The position numbers and the translations under genes were made by a program. A DNA stretch of 64,000 nt from Oscillospiraceae bacterium. Lineage in GTDB: Bacteria > Bacillota > Clostridia > Oscillospirales > Oscillospiraceae. The stretch covers positions 32,427-96,426 of the forward strand of contig JAAWQX010000007.1 in NCBI GenBank assembly GCA_022800755.1, in the 5' to 3' direction. The notes under the pieces were generated by a model that had not been told where the DNA came from, searched no databases, and saw only the letters and a program-made list of their open reading frames with translations. Position 1 is the stretch's first letter. Each line of letters starts with the position of its first letter. This document shows, one piece after another, positions 36,806 to 47,300 of the stretch.

Positions 36806-37483
36806 ATGTCTGTTTTGGAAACCAAAGACCTGAAAAAATACTACGGCGCGGGCGACACTCAGGTATGTGCCTTGGACGGTGTGGACTTGTCCGTGGAAAA
36901 AGGTGAATTCGTGTCCATCGTCGGCACCTCCGGGTCCGGCAAATCCACACTGCTGCACATGCTCGGCGGTCTGGACCGCCCTACGTCCGGTAAAGTGCTG
37001 GTGGAGGGCAAGGACATTTTCGCCCTAAAGGATGATGAACTGACCATCTTCCGCCGGCGGAAGATCGGATTTGTGTTCCAGGCTTATAATCTGGTACCGG
37101 TGCTGAATGTGTACGAAAACATCGTACTGCCCATCGAACTGGACGGGAACGCAGTGGATAAAGATTATGTCAACCAAATCATTGACGCGCTGGGCTTGTC
37201 CGCCAAGCTGGACAGCCTGCCCAACCAGCTTTCCGGTGGCCAGCAGCAGCGGGTCGCCATCGCCCGGGCGCTGGCCACAAAGCCCGCTATCGTGCTGGCG
37301 GACGAACCCACAGGCAATCTGGACAGCCGCACCAGTCAAGATGTGCTCAGTCTCATGAAGATCACCAGCCAGCGGTTCGGGCAGACCATCGTCATGATCA
37401 CCCATAACGAGGAGATCGCGCAACTGGCCGACCGTATCATCCGCATCGAGGACGGACAAATTCGTCACAGCGAGGGGCGGTGA
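36806..37483 (+). CDS. ABC transporter ATP-binding protein (MacB/BceA type)
   Basis: A 225-residue ATPase with Walker [12 protein letters not shown], signature [15 protein letters not shown], Walker [14 protein letters not shown] and the switch His in MITHNEE. This is the LolD/MacB/BceA class that works with FtsX-type permeases as a mechanotransmission pump rather than a classic transporter. ATG 36806 has TTTGGAGG upstream. Confidence 0.94.
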   Translation: MSVLETKDLKKYYGAGDTQVCALDGVDLSVEKGEFVSIVGTSGSGKSTLLHMLGGLDRPTSGKVLVEGKDIFALKDDELTIFRRRKIGFVFQAYNLVPVLNVYENIVLPIELDGNAVDKDYVNQIIDALGLSAKLDSLPNQLSGGQQQRVAIARALATKPAIVLADEPTGNLDSRTSQDVLSLMKITSQRFGQTIVMITHNEEIAQLADRIIRIEDGQIRHSEGR

Positions 37484-37488
37484 TTGCC

Positions 37489-40161
37489 ATGCTGAACGTA
37501 AAAAACCAAAAATGCATCCGGCAGCTTGGAAACAAAAGCATGAAAGCGTCCCGGAACAGGAACCTCATCGCCATCATCGCCATCGCTCTGACCACGCTAC
37601 TGTTCACTTCCCTGTTCACCATCGCCATGACCATCAATGACTCCGTCCAGCAGCAGACCTTCCGCCAAGTGGGCGGCAATCAGCACGGCAGTATTAAGGA
37701 TGTCTCCTGGGAACAGGCGGAGACACTGCGGGCGGACCCACTCATTGTCAGCAGTTCCACCCGGTTGTTCGTGGGTATGACCGGCAGTGAAGTTCCGTTC
37801 AATAAAGCCCACGTGGAAGTCAGCTATATGGAAGACCCGGCCAGCTATTTCTGCACACCTACAAGCGGCACCCTGCCGCAGGAAGGCACCGACCAAATCG
37901 CCACAGATACCCGGGTATTGGGTCTGCTGGGCATCGAACCGACGGTGGGGGCCAAGGTGACGCTCCCCTTTGAATTGGATGGCACCACCACAAATCCCAT
38001 CCCCATGACCCGCACCTTCACCCTGTCCGGCTGGTGGGACTATGACAGCGCCTGCATCGCCAGTCATGTCATTCTCCCCCGCTCCGCGGCGGAGGAACTA
38101 TGCGCCTTATCCAGCGGCGCGAAGGACAGCATGACCGGGCGCTGGGACTTAAATGTGAACTTCCGTTCCTCCCTGCGCATTCGGCAGGACGTGCTGAAAG
38201 TCCTGGAAAACCACGGATATCAAAACGATGATCCCTTGGCGGACGATTACTTGAAAATCGGCGTGAACTGGGCCTATACCGGGGCGCAGACCGCCGCGAA
38301 GATGGACATCACCACAGTGGGCATCGTGGCCGCCGTGCTGCTGCTCATCATATTCACGGGGTATCTCATTATTTATAATGTATTCCAAATCTCCGTGTCC
38401 AACGACATCCGTTTCTACGGCCTGCTGAAAACCATCGGCACCACGAAAAAGCAGATCAAGCGCATCATCCGACGGCAGGCGCTGCTGCTCAGCGCCGTGG
38501 GCATCCCCATCGGTCTGGTACTGGGCTGGTTCGTTGGCGGGGCACTGGCGCCCTTGGTCATGGAGCGGAGCTTCTACACCGCGGCGGACACTTCCCTGTC
38601 CCCGGTGGTATTTATCGGCTCGGCGGCGTTCGCCCTGCTGACTGTACTATTATCCTGCGCCAAGCCCGCACGCATCGCCGCAAAAGTCTCTCCCGTGGAA
38701 GCCGTGCGGTACACCGATGCCGGAAGCGGCAGGAAAAAAGCAAAGAAAAGCAAGGGTGTGTCCCTGGTCTCTATGGCTTGGGCCAACCTGGGGCGGAACA
38801 AAAGCAAAACCATCGTCACTGTGCTGTCCCTGTCCTTGTCCGTAGTCCTGGTGACGCTGACCGTCTCCTTTGTGGGCGGTCTGGATATGGAGAAATATGT
38901 TTCCCGCAGCTTCATCACCGATTTTGTCCTGGGCGATGCGGCGTATTTCCAGTTCAAATTCGCCTCTGCGGACCAGACACTGGACGAAAGCATCATCGCC
39001 GGGGTCGAGGCCCGGGGCGGCATCACGGACAGCGGGCGGGTCTACGGTCAAACCTCCCTTTCAAATCAGTTTATCTCCGAAGAGCGGATTCGGCAGAATT
39101 ATTCCACCTATCAAAGCTATGAGGATATTGAAGACCGTCTCCGGCGCACGGAGCGGCGGGAGGACGGTCTGTATGCCGGAGACGCGATGGTCTACGGCAT
39201 GGAGGATTTCCCCCTGTCTCTCGTAGACGTGCTGGAGGGCGACCTCGCGCCCCTGCGGGATCCCACGCAAAACGCTGTTGCCGCGATATGGCAGGTGGAT
39301 GACTACGGCAGGCCTATTGAGGGCAGCCATTGGGCCAAAGTGGGCGATACCGTGACCCTACGCTATCCGTCCCGGTTTGAGTATTTCTGGGTCGATACAG
39401 GAGAACTCATTGATGATGTGGACGCGGTTTATGACAGCAACACAGACCGCCAATTCGGTATGCGGGCTGCAGAGTACACGGAACAGACCTACACCGTCTG
39501 CGCCCTGGTCAAGCTGAATTACTCCATGACCTACCGTTACAGTCGTTCCGGTGCTGACGAATACCTCCTGGGCGCGGCCCAGTATTTGCAGGACAGCGAC
39601 CAAGTGGGCGTGATGAATTATATGTTCAACACCACCGACGAAGCCAACGCCGATATGGAAGCTTTCATGGCGGATTACACAGAGCATGTCCAGCCCAGTG
39701 CCGACTATGAAAGCCGCCAGACTTTTATTGATGAGTTCAACAGCTTCCGCAATGTGTTCCTGACTCTGGGCAGTACCTTGAGCTTCATCATCGGTTTGGT
39801 GGGCGTGCTGAACTTCATCAACGCCATTTTGACCGGCATCCTGACCCGGAAACGGGAATTCGCCATGCTGCAATCCATCGGCATGACGGGCCGCCAGCTC
39901 AAAAAAATGCTCATGGCCGAGGGCGCTTTCTATGCAGCCTCAGCCATCGTGTTCTCCCTGACCCTCAGTCTCATTTTGGGACCGCCCGCGGCGAAGATGA
40001 TGGAAAGCCTGTTCTGGTTCTTCTCCTATCATCTGTCCCTGACCCCCATTTTCCTGCTGACCCCGTTGTTTCTCCTGCTCGGCATATCAGTCCCCCTGCT
40101 GGTCTACCGCGCGGTGGCGAAGTCCACCATCGTGGAGCGCTTGCGGGAAAATGAGACGTGA
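37489..40161 (+). CDS. ABC transporter permease with two FtsX domains
   Basis: An 890-residue membrane protein. One N-terminal helix (about 25-48) is followed by a first extracellular region, three helices of the first FtsX domain (about 270-390; DIRFYGLLKTIGTTKKQIKR), a helix near 435-455, a large second extracellular region (about 460-740) and three C-terminal helices with the second FtsX motif (TRKREFAMLQSIGMTGRQLK). BceB proteins are shorter (about 650). ATG 37489 follows GGCGGTG; GTG 37480 overlaps the ATPase stop and is an alternative start. Antimicrobial-peptide resistance is the likely role, inferred from the module. Confidence 0.85.
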   Translation: MLNVKNQKCIRQLGNKSMKASRNRNLIAIIAIALTTLLFTSLFTIAMTINDSVQQQTFRQVGGNQHGSIKDVSWEQAETLRADPLIVSSSTRLFVGMTGSEVPFNKAHVEVSYMEDPASYFCTPTSGTLPQEGTDQIATDTRVLGLLGIEPTVGAKVTLPFELDGTTTNPIPMTRTFTLSGWWDYDSACIASHVILPRSAAEELCALSSGAKDSMTGRWDLNVNFRSSLRIRQDVLKVLENHGYQNDDPLADDYLKIGVNWAYTGAQTAAKMDITTVGIVAAVLLLIIFTGYLIIYNVFQISVSNDIRFYGLLKTIGTTKKQIKRIIRRQALLLSAVGIPIGLVLGWFVGGALAPLVMERSFYTAADTSLSPVVFIGSAAFALLTVLLSCAKPARIAAKVSPVEAVRYTDAGSGRKKAKKSKGVSLVSMAWANLGRNKSKTIVTVLSLSLSVVLVTLTVSFVGGLDMEKYVSRSFITDFVLGDAAYFQFKFASADQTLDESIIAGVEARGGITDSGRVYGQTSLSNQFISEERIRQNYSTYQSYEDIEDRLRRTERREDGLYAGDAMVYGMEDFPLSLVDVLEGDLAPLRDPTQNAVAAIWQVDDYGRPIEGSHWAKVGDTVTLRYPSRFEYFWVDTGELIDDVDAVYDSNTDRQFGMRAAEYTEQTYTVCALVKLNYSMTYRYSRSGADEYLLGAAQYLQDSDQVGVMNYMFNTTDEANADMEAFMADYTEHVQPSADYESRQTFIDEFNSFRNVFLTLGSTLSFIIGLVGVLNFINAILTGILTRKREFAMLQSIGMTGRQLKKMLMAEGAFYAASAIVFSLTLSLILGPPAAKMMESLFWFFSYHLSLTPIFLLTPLFLLLGISVPLLVYRAVAKSTIVERLRENET

Positions 40162-40165
40162 CATC

Positions 40166-40202
40166 AAAAGAAGCCTATGGAATCTTCCACAGGCTTCTTT
40201 TT
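40166..40202. terminator. Convergent terminator
   Basis: AAAAGAAGCCT/AGGCTTCTTTT arms with an inner TGGAA/TTCCA stem, between the permease and the XRE gene. Confidence 0.85.
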
Positions 40203-40396
40203 CACTCATTCCAAAATAAATCGTTCAAGGTCACATCCAACGCCTTACAAATGGCAATGCACAGCTTGATGGTAGGGTTATAGTCCCCTTTCTCAATCGC
40301 GTTGATGGTCTGACGGGACACTCCCACCGTTTTCGCCAGTTCCTCTTGACTCAAATCCTTGGCCGCCCGGGCGGCTTTCAGCCGAAGATTCTTCAT
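40202..40396 (-). CDS. XRE-family HTH regulator
   Basis: A 64-residue Cro/CI-type helix-turn-helix protein (LSQEELAKTVGVSRQTINAIEKGDYNP). Small regulators of this kind are frequently paired with a DUF2178/DUF3796-like membrane protein gene, as here. Its start overlaps the preceding stop by 4 bp. Confidence 0.92.
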   Translation of the reverse strand: MKNLRLKAARAAKDLSQEELAKTVGVSRQTINAIEKGDYNPTIKLCIAICKALDVTLNDLFWNE

Positions 40397-40896
40397 TCGT
40401 CCTCCAACTCCCGTTTATTGCGTCCCCGCTGAATGAAGTTCGCCACCAGGATCGTACCCAAGCCAATCGCACAGCATAGATTCAGGATCGATTCCATAAA
40501 TGTGCCATCATACACATGCCGGATCACGGCCACACCGTTCAGTGCCGCCAGTGCCCCCAGAACAATCAGCCAAGACTTTTGCTCCTCCCCTGCCTTAAAA
40601 TAGGCATTGCGCAGTACGCATTCGCAGCCAAACACTGTGATCGCTGCAAAGACGCAGATTATCGCCGCGTCGAAGCCACACAGCCAACCCTGGTCCGTCA
40701 CGATGCCGCCCAAAATGCTCAATGCAATCAACAAAACAAACGCATGAAACGCTGCTTGATACCGCGCAAACAGCTGCATTTCATCAAACCGGTTGCCTGC
40801 GCCGGATTTTTTATGTTTTATGAATATCACGGCATAGATGCCGCCGACCAATATGATTGCACAAATAAATCCTGCGATATAATAAGGATTTTTCAT
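40393..40896 (-). CDS. Small multi-pass membrane protein
   Basis: A 167-residue protein with about five membrane helices (around residues 5-25, 50-70, 78-95, 108-122 and 134-155) and a basic C-terminal tail (QRGRNKRELEDE). It resembles DUF2178/DUF3796-type proteins that accompany small XRE regulators. Function unknown. Confidence 0.7.
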   Translation of the reverse strand: MKNPYYIAGFICAIILVGGIYAVIFIKHKKSGAGNRFDEMQLFARYQAAFHAFVLLIALSILGGIVTDQGWLCGFDAAIICVFAAITVFGCECVLRNAYFKAGEEQKSWLIVLGALAALNGVAVIRHVYDGTFMESILNLCCAIGLGTILVANFIQRGRNKRELEDE

Positions 40897-40925
40897 TGTA
40901 AATGCCCCCTTTTGTTTCTGTCCGT

Positions 40926-40974
40926 ATTATATCAATTTTCTTTACTTTTTGTCAAGTATATTTTACTAAATATA
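40926..40974 (-). promoter_or_regulatory. Promoter and candidate XRE operator
   Basis: On the minus strand, TTGACA (40950-40955) and TATAAT (40926-40931) are 18 bp apart. Next to the -35, TATATTT-TACT-AAATATA (40957-40974) is an inverted repeat suited to an autoregulatory dimer. Confidence 0.65.
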
Positions 40975-40981
40975 ATAAAAC

Positions 40982-41011
40982 AAGCGCCGCTCATACTGTG
41001 AGCGGCGCTTT
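40982..41011 (-). terminator. Terminator of the SDR gene
   Basis: 12-bp arms AAGCGCCGCTCA and its complement with a 5-nt loop, 11 bp past the SDR stop. Confidence 0.8.
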
Positions 41012-41022
41012 GATTCAGGCTT

Positions 41023-41883
41023 TTATCTGCCGAACATTGCCGTAAAATCAGGATTTGTCACGGGATTTAAGCCCATATCTACCATCTCATCGCCGTAGCA
41101 TGGGCAGCCCACGCCGTGTCCGCCAGAAACTTCCAAAGCTTGTCCTGTGATCCAGGAGGATTGCTCGGAAGCGAAAAACAGCATAGCGTTGGCTTGGTCC
41201 TCCGGTTCTCCCAAACGATACAACGGCGTGTGCTTCAGCCATGCATCAATCGATTCTTTCGGCATGTACTTCATCGCCGCCGCCGTCTTGGTAAAGCCCG
41301 GACACACACAATTGCAGCGGATCCCATAACGCCCGTACTGTGCCGCAATAGCCTTGGTCAGGAATACCACACCCATTTTCGCCATACCGTAATAGGTCTG
41401 GTTCGTCTGAGGATGGAACGCCGTGAGAGAACCATTATTTACGATCGAACCGCCGCCGTTTTTCATCATATGTGGGATCACCAACCGGCTGACTTCCGCG
41501 GTGACTGTGATATTATGGGTCAAAACACCGTCGATGGCCTTTGCCGTACTTTCCAGCACGCTCTTATCCCCGTTGATATATTCCATATCCCCGGAAATAT
41601 ATCCTCCCAAGTTATTGATTAGGATATCAATACGGCCTTCCTGCTGAATAACCGAGTCCACCATAGGTGCAAACGTGGAAAAATCGTCTCCGTCAAAATA
41701 TACGATATGGACATTTCCGCCCGCGGCATTCAGTTCCTCCACCGCTTTTTCGCTCTTAGCCGGATTCCGAATGCCCATATACACGACTGCGCCATCCGCT
41801 GCCAGCTTTTTTACCGCCGAAAACCCAATCCCGCGGCTGCAAGCCGTCACTAACGCAACCTTGCCTTTCAAATCATCATACAT
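41023..41883 (-). CDS. SDR family oxidoreductase
   Basis: A 286-residue Rossmann-fold dehydrogenase. The cofactor motif is TACSRGIGFSA (TGxxxGIG variant), followed by INNLGGYISG (NNAG variant), the catalytic Ser region IVNNGS and YGMAK (YxxxK). The C-terminal WITGQALEVSGGHGVGCP is typical of classical SDRs. The NNLGG variant and the extra C-terminal 25 residues with CPC are less common. ATG 41883 has AAAGGAG 8 nt upstream. The substrate is unknown. Confidence 0.9.
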   Translation of the reverse strand: MYDDLKGKVALVTACSRGIGFSAVKKLAADGAVVYMGIRNPAKSEKAVEELNAAGGNVHIVYFDGDDFSTFAPMVDSVIQQEGRIDILINNLGGYISGDMEYINGDKSVLESTAKAIDGVLTHNITVTAEVSRLVIPHMMKNGGGSIVNNGSLTAFHPQTNQTYYGMAKMGVVFLTKAIAAQYGRYGIRCNCVCPGFTKTAAAMKYMPKESIDAWLKHTPLYRLGEPEDQANAMLFFASEQSSWITGQALEVSGGHGVGCPCYGDEMVDMGLNPVTNPDFTAMFGR

Positions 41884-41915
41884 AATAACCGCTCCTTTCA
41901 AATAATCCATAATTA

Positions 41916-41944
41916 ACTATAAAGTACTGGGCTTTTTAGGTCAA
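41916..41944 (-). promoter_or_regulatory. SDR promoter
   Basis: On the minus strand, TTGACC (41939-41944) and TATAGT (41916-41921) are 17 bp apart. Confidence 0.7.
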
Positions 41945-42006
41945 CAGTATTTTTAAATGTGTTCAAATTCTAAGCCACAAAACGTCTCTGCGCTGCATAA
42001 AACTGA

Positions 42007-42033
42007 ACACGGCCCACAAGATGTGGGCCGTGT
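42007..42033 (-). terminator. Terminator of the surface-protein operon
   Basis: 12-bp arms ACACGGCCCACA and its complement with a 3-nt loop, 30 bp beyond the SLH-protein stop. Confidence 0.85.
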
Positions 42034-42063
42034 CCTATCATCTCAATATATTGCTTTTAACAT

Positions 42064-44382
42064 TTACTCCGCAGAGGGTACCACATTTTCACAAAAGCGC
42101 ATAAGAATCATGGATACCTGCGCACGGGTCGCGGTCCCTTTGGGGTTCAGCGTCGTCTCGGTGATACCGCTGATCAGGCCGCTGGCATTCGCCCACGCTG
42201 TCGCCTCTTTCGCATAGCTCGCGAGGTCGTTCAAATCGATAAATGCGTTCAGGTTCGCCGTGCCGGTCACATCATAGCCCATATACCGCGCATAGCGGTA
42301 CAAAATCGCCGCCATCTGCTCTCGGGTGATGTTGTCTTCCGGGCCAAAAGTACCGTCACCGTAACCTCCGACGATGCCATTTGCTTCTGCCCACGACACA
42401 GCATTTGTATACCATCTGCCTGCGGGAACATCTGTGAACGGACCGCTCTTCACTTCCGGTTCGCCGGCCAGGCGGTACAGGATGGTCACGATCATACCGC
42501 GGGTCGTAGCCGCATCCGGGCTGAACACACTCTCGCTCGTGCCTACCATCAGACCATGCTCCACGACATATTTCACTGATTCCGCAAACCACTTATCGTC
42601 CGTCACGTCGCTGAACGTGCCGCCGGATACCTGTGTTTTGCTTATGAACGTTGCGGAAACCTTTACACTGCTGCCCGGCATGGTGAAGCTGTACGTGCCG
42701 TCCTCATTCTTTGTCACCGTGAGTTTCTTTCCCATGGAGTCTACAACAGTAACGTCCTTGGTCTCGTAGCCTTCATCCGGAGTAACGGTTATCGTGACGA
42801 CCGTGCCTTTCGGGGGATTCTTGCCCTGGTCTGTGGTGATCGTGCCATTTTCCGGAGTTGTAACCGTGACATTCGGCTTCGAGCCGCCGATGACGATGCC
42901 GCTGGAACTGGATGCGGTCGTATTTACGGTTTCCGCCGCACTCTCGGCGGTTCCCGCAAGGGTGTTCCATGTCTCCGCGATGCGTACCCAAACCTGGTAT
43001 GTATGGTTCGGCGTCAGGCTGGAGACCGTTACTGTGGTTCCGCTGGCTTTTGTCCAGGTATAGTCAGTGGGCGCTGTGGCGGGCGTCTTCTCGTCTGCCT
43101 GAGATGCAGGAGTGTTCCCCTCAACGGGTTCTTTCTCTCCGCCCTCTTCTTTCGGCGGCTCTTCCACGACTTCGCCCATATCAACTACGGTATACTCCTG
43201 GCCTGCTACCGCGTCGGTGATCTGCAAGCTGGTGGAGGCCGGCACAAAGCTCTCGGGCAATGTTACCTTTCCTTCGCAGGCATTCTTGGGAACCGCTCCT
43301 GTCGTCGTGGCGCTGACCGCGCCCAGGCTGTTGCCGTCTTTATCGAACCCCTCAACAACAAATTTCAGTTGGCAAGCGGCATCAGCTTTAGTTACTGTAT
43401 AGGTGCCCTGATTGTCAGTCAGGGCGCCGCCAGTATGTTCGCCGATAAACACATCACCGCCTTTTTGACCGTCGTGGTCAGGGACTACCCGGTACCACTT
43501 TCCACTAACGGAGGCCAGTTCTGTGTCTTCATCGGACTTCGTAAATTTCGCTGTGATCTCCTTGCCCACTGCTACGGCGTCGGAGACCTCTACCTTGCTG
43601 TTCAGCGGGGGTTTCGGGCGCTCCCGGTCAGAGCCGGGGTAGTCGTTGACGGTGTAGGTGGGGTCCATCAGTCCGGTAGGGCTGGTGCCTTCTACTTTTC
43701 CATCGATACCATTATATACAAAGACACCGGACTTACCGCCAGTCCCTATTGTAGTCAGCGCAACGCCCGCAACAGAATTAAAATCGCTGTCACACGCATC
43801 AAGAAGCGCCTTGTCCTCTTTCGTGCTCACATCTGCAAAACGAATCGAATCTGAATACAGTACATCAGTGAGCGCTGCGGGCTTGCCCGTAACTTCAAAC
43901 TGCATTTCATACGCGTCTACCCAATCCGTAGTTTTCTGATTATTATTCGGATTGGCAGTCATTTTCGACATTGCGGTATAAATCGCCGCTCTTTCAGCAG
44001 TTCCATACAGCATCTGCTCCGAAAACTCATATGCTCCGCCGCGGGTGTTAGTCGCCAAAGCCTTGCTGACATAAACTTCGTTCGATGTATACTTTTTCGT
44101 TGTGTTTGTAGCTTCCACCGCAGAATTCTTATCAAAATCTATGACTTTCAGCGCAGTGGGATCATACGTAGTGATTGCAATAATAGTAGAAATGCCGCTG
44201 GCATCCGGGTCTTTGACCTGTACTTTCACTGTCAAAATGCCGTTTTGATACCCGGACTGGATAATCCTACAGCCAGCCCCTGTTCTAACTTCTACGTCCT
44301 CTGCCACAGCCAGTGAGGGCAGCAGAGTCAGCAGCATACACAGCATCACAATTACTGCAGCCGCTTTTCTCATTCTATTCAT
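42064..44382 (-). CDS. Secreted protein with cohesin-like N-terminus and three SLH domains
   Basis: A 772-residue protein. A signal peptide (residues 1-27, ending LLPSLAVAE) is followed by a beta-rich domain (about 30-215) whose ITTYDPTALKVIDF and YEMQFEVTGKPAAL resemble cohesin strands. A Glu/Pro-rich linker (around 400-433), a fibronectin-like stretch (LTPNHTYQVWVRIAETW), a bacterial-repeat module (about 500-580, VTVTTPENGTITTDQGK) and three SLH domains (about 587-770; TFSDVTDDKWFAESVKYV, PFTDVPAGRWYTNAVSWA, NLNAFIDLNDLASYAKEA) follow. SLH domains bind pyruvylated wall polymers. It starts 16 nt after the giant gene, with TAGGAGGAG upstream, and is probably its wall anchor. Confidence 0.85.
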   Translation of the reverse strand: MNRMRKAAAVIVMLCMLLTLLPSLAVAEDVEVRTGAGCRIIQSGYQNGILTVKVQVKDPDASGISTIIAITTYDPTALKVIDFDKNSAVEATNTTKKYTSNEVYVSKALATNTRGGAYEFSEQMLYGTAERAAIYTAMSKMTANPNNNQKTTDWVDAYEMQFEVTGKPAALTDVLYSDSIRFADVSTKEDKALLDACDSDFNSVAGVALTTIGTGGKSGVFVYNGIDGKVEGTSPTGLMDPTYTVNDYPGSDRERPKPPLNSKVEVSDAVAVGKEITAKFTKSDEDTELASVSGKWYRVVPDHDGQKGGDVFIGEHTGGALTDNQGTYTVTKADAACQLKFVVEGFDKDGNSLGAVSATTTGAVPKNACEGKVTLPESFVPASTSLQITDAVAGQEYTVVDMGEVVEEPPKEEGGEKEPVEGNTPASQADEKTPATAPTDYTWTKASGTTVTVSSLTPNHTYQVWVRIAETWNTLAGTAESAAETVNTTASSSSGIVIGGSKPNVTVTTPENGTITTDQGKNPPKGTVVTITVTPDEGYETKDVTVVDSMGKKLTVTKNEDGTYSFTMPGSSVKVSATFISKTQVSGGTFSDVTDDKWFAESVKYVVEHGLMVGTSESVFSPDAATTRGMIVTILYRLAGEPEVKSGPFTDVPAGRWYTNAVSWAEANGIVGGYGDGTFGPEDNITREQMAAILYRYARYMGYDVTGTANLNAFIDLNDLASYAKEATAWANASGLISGITETTLNPKGTATRAQVSMILMRFCENVVPSAE

Positions 44383-44398
44383 TTCGTCTCCTCCTAAA

Positions 44399-47300
44399 TT
44401 ATATTTTCCCGGATGCGAAATCCGAGTAGCTTACGATTTTGCTCCGCTTTCCGAAGTATTGGGACTGGAGCATGACGGACAGGTCCACTGAATCAATGAT
44501 GCTGCTACCGTTCAGATCCGCGATCGGCAACACCGCGTCCCTTACGCTTCGTCCAAAGTTTTCCGACCGCAGCAGGATGCTCATGTCTACCGAGTCAACC
44601 GTACCGTTGCTGTTCAAATCTCCTACATATAGTTCGATCGTCGGCAGCGTCAGGTCCGGCATCGCTTCCGTAACGGTCAGGCCCGTGATCGTATACGAGG
44701 TGTGGGCATCTTTCGTCACCACCATGTCATAGGTGCCGAACCGCACACCCTCCAGCGTGTACGCCTCCGCGCTTTGTCCGATCGCCTGGATGCCGGGGAT
44801 CGTTACCTGCATCACCGCCGCCCGCGCGTCGCGGGGGGCGCCTGACTGATACAGCGTAATCGTGGTTTCCTGTGTGGGGTTCCAACTGCTCACACGACCG
44901 GAAATGTTCAGGCCTACGCGGATGTAGCTCACCTGCACACTCACGTTTTTGTCCGGCATGTTGAAGGTATACGTGTAATACGAAATATCGCCGTTGCCAT
45001 CCTCCACCGGGCTTGCCGTGACCGCACTTCCCGCTACCGTGAGCGTTTTCAGCTCGTAGCCCTTTTTCGGCGTTACCGTCAGGACGATCTCCGTGTTGGT
45101 GGCTGCTGCCGGGGTGTTCGTCGTGACCTGGCCGCCCTCCGCCTGCTGGATATTGATGATGTGGTATGACGAGTCGCCCTCCATCACCGTTACAGTGTAC
45201 GTTTTCTTGCTCCCGTCATCCGCTGTCACGGTATACGTCACGGAGCTGGTGAAGTCCTGTGCCACGCCGGACTGGGGGCTGACCGTCGCGCCCGTAGAGA
45301 GCGTGATGATCGGCGTCATGCTGGTCACCACCGTGCCTTTCGGGACGAATACGGTGATCGTCCCACTGTGCTCGTCGATGTAGCTGGTATAGTTCTCGCC
45401 CAGGTTGAATCGGATGATCGCTTTATTGCTGTCCAGTTTGTTTACCCGGAGTACCGCCTGCGCTGACACGCCGGAGAATCCACCGATGGTCACAACACAG
45501 CGGAACAAATGCGTATCATCGCCGCTGGTGGTCACATCTATTTTATAGACTTTGCCCGTCGCGCCGGTGATATTGCTCCACGTCCCTCCGAAATCGCTGG
45601 ATGACTGCCACTGGTAGGTCGCCGCCGCATCCGAAACTGACGTGGTGAAGCGAGCCTCCTGTCCCTCGGTCACGGTCACCGCGCCGGGACTGCTGATGGC
45701 CGCCCAGACAGCGTACAGCGTTACGCTCCCCGCGCCGCCTGGAGTGCTCAAGTTCGTGACCATCGCTTGATCTCGGTATTCGGCCGTGGACGCGTTTTGG
45801 TTTAGCGACCAGCCCAAGAACACATGTCCGGTCCTGGTCATAAACGCGCCAGAGCCATTTCGATTGGTGTTGAGCGTCACGGCCGTATCATAGGACGCCG
45901 TCGTCGGAAGCAATGCGCCCGTACCGCCATTGGCGTCATAGTTGATGGTATAGCCGCCCGCTGTCCAATGGGCGTACAGCGTATGGGCTGTGGTCGTTTT
46001 CACTTGGGTATCCGTTGTAACCAGAGCACCCGAAGCGTCCGCGCTTGTGTACCAGCCGGCGAAGGTATAGCCATTCCGGGTCGGATTTGCCGGCAAGCTG
46101 GTATATTTACCGTCATACTGTACAGTAATTGTTTCTTGCTTGCCATCCCATTGATAATCTAGTGTGACCGAAATGCTTTCCGCCTGCCAATGGGCATAGA
46201 GGACGTGATCCGTAAGATTTGTAACTTCTGCACCCTCGCTGATCTGCGTTCCTCCTTCGGCTACGGTATACCAGCCGAGGAATTGATAGCCTTCCCGCAC
46301 CGGTGTAGGCAATGCGGGATACTTCACAATTCCATTCGCTTCGGAAAATGTGTCCGGCGAGCTTTCTTCCTGCAACAGGATATCAAGATTCTCGTCCCCA
46401 ACTTCATCGGGAATTGCCGCAGTGGATTCGTCTTCCGGGCTTTCAACAGGAAGCTGCCCTTCCTCTGACGCTTCTTCGACCGGCGGTTCCGTCTGGCTTT
46501 CGTCAGCTGATTCCTCAATCAGCAATTCCTCTATGGATGAATCATCATCCGGTGCAGCCACAGACAGCAGCTGCGCAAAAGCTTCCTCGTTGACCGCCGC
46601 CTCCTCCAGGAGCTTGATAATTAAAAATGTGGGGTCAACTGTGCCGCCCTGGGCATCCAAAGTCACTCTGATCTCATTGCTCTGATTCCAGCGGGCATAC
46701 AGCGTATGGTCCTCAGCTGTGGACACCACAGTATCTGCCGTCACCATCACAGCATCGTCCGCCTCCGACGTGTACCATCCGGCAAAATTTTCCGCGTTCG
46801 CAGGTGTCGGCAGCATTCCGTATTTCTCTCCGAACGTCACGTTTTGGGCTTCTATCGTCTCACCGGCGCAGGAAAAACTTACCTGGTAACTGTTCGCCGT
46901 CCAGTGGGCGTACAAATTTTGGTCAGCCGTAAGTTCCACCTTTGTCGTTGTTTCCACCAGAGTGCCGCCAATTGACGCGGTATACCAACCGGCGAACGTG
47001 TAGCCAGTCCGTTCAGGATCCGTCGGCAAGCCGCCGTAGGTGCCGCCGTTGACGACAATGATCTGCGTTGTATCATGGTCTTCCGCGCCGTCCTGGTATT
47101 CCAGATGCACCGTAAACGTTTTTTCGCTCCAGAATGCGTACAAGGTATGTGCCTGCTCTTTCGTCACCGTGGTATATGGCATGATCTGGTCGCCTTGTCC
47201 GTTCGGTTCTGTAAACCAGCCCACAAAGGTGTACCCGTTGCGTTCTGCGCTTGGCAGGGTCCCATACTGCGCGCCGTAGCTGACCGTCACGCTGCCGTCT

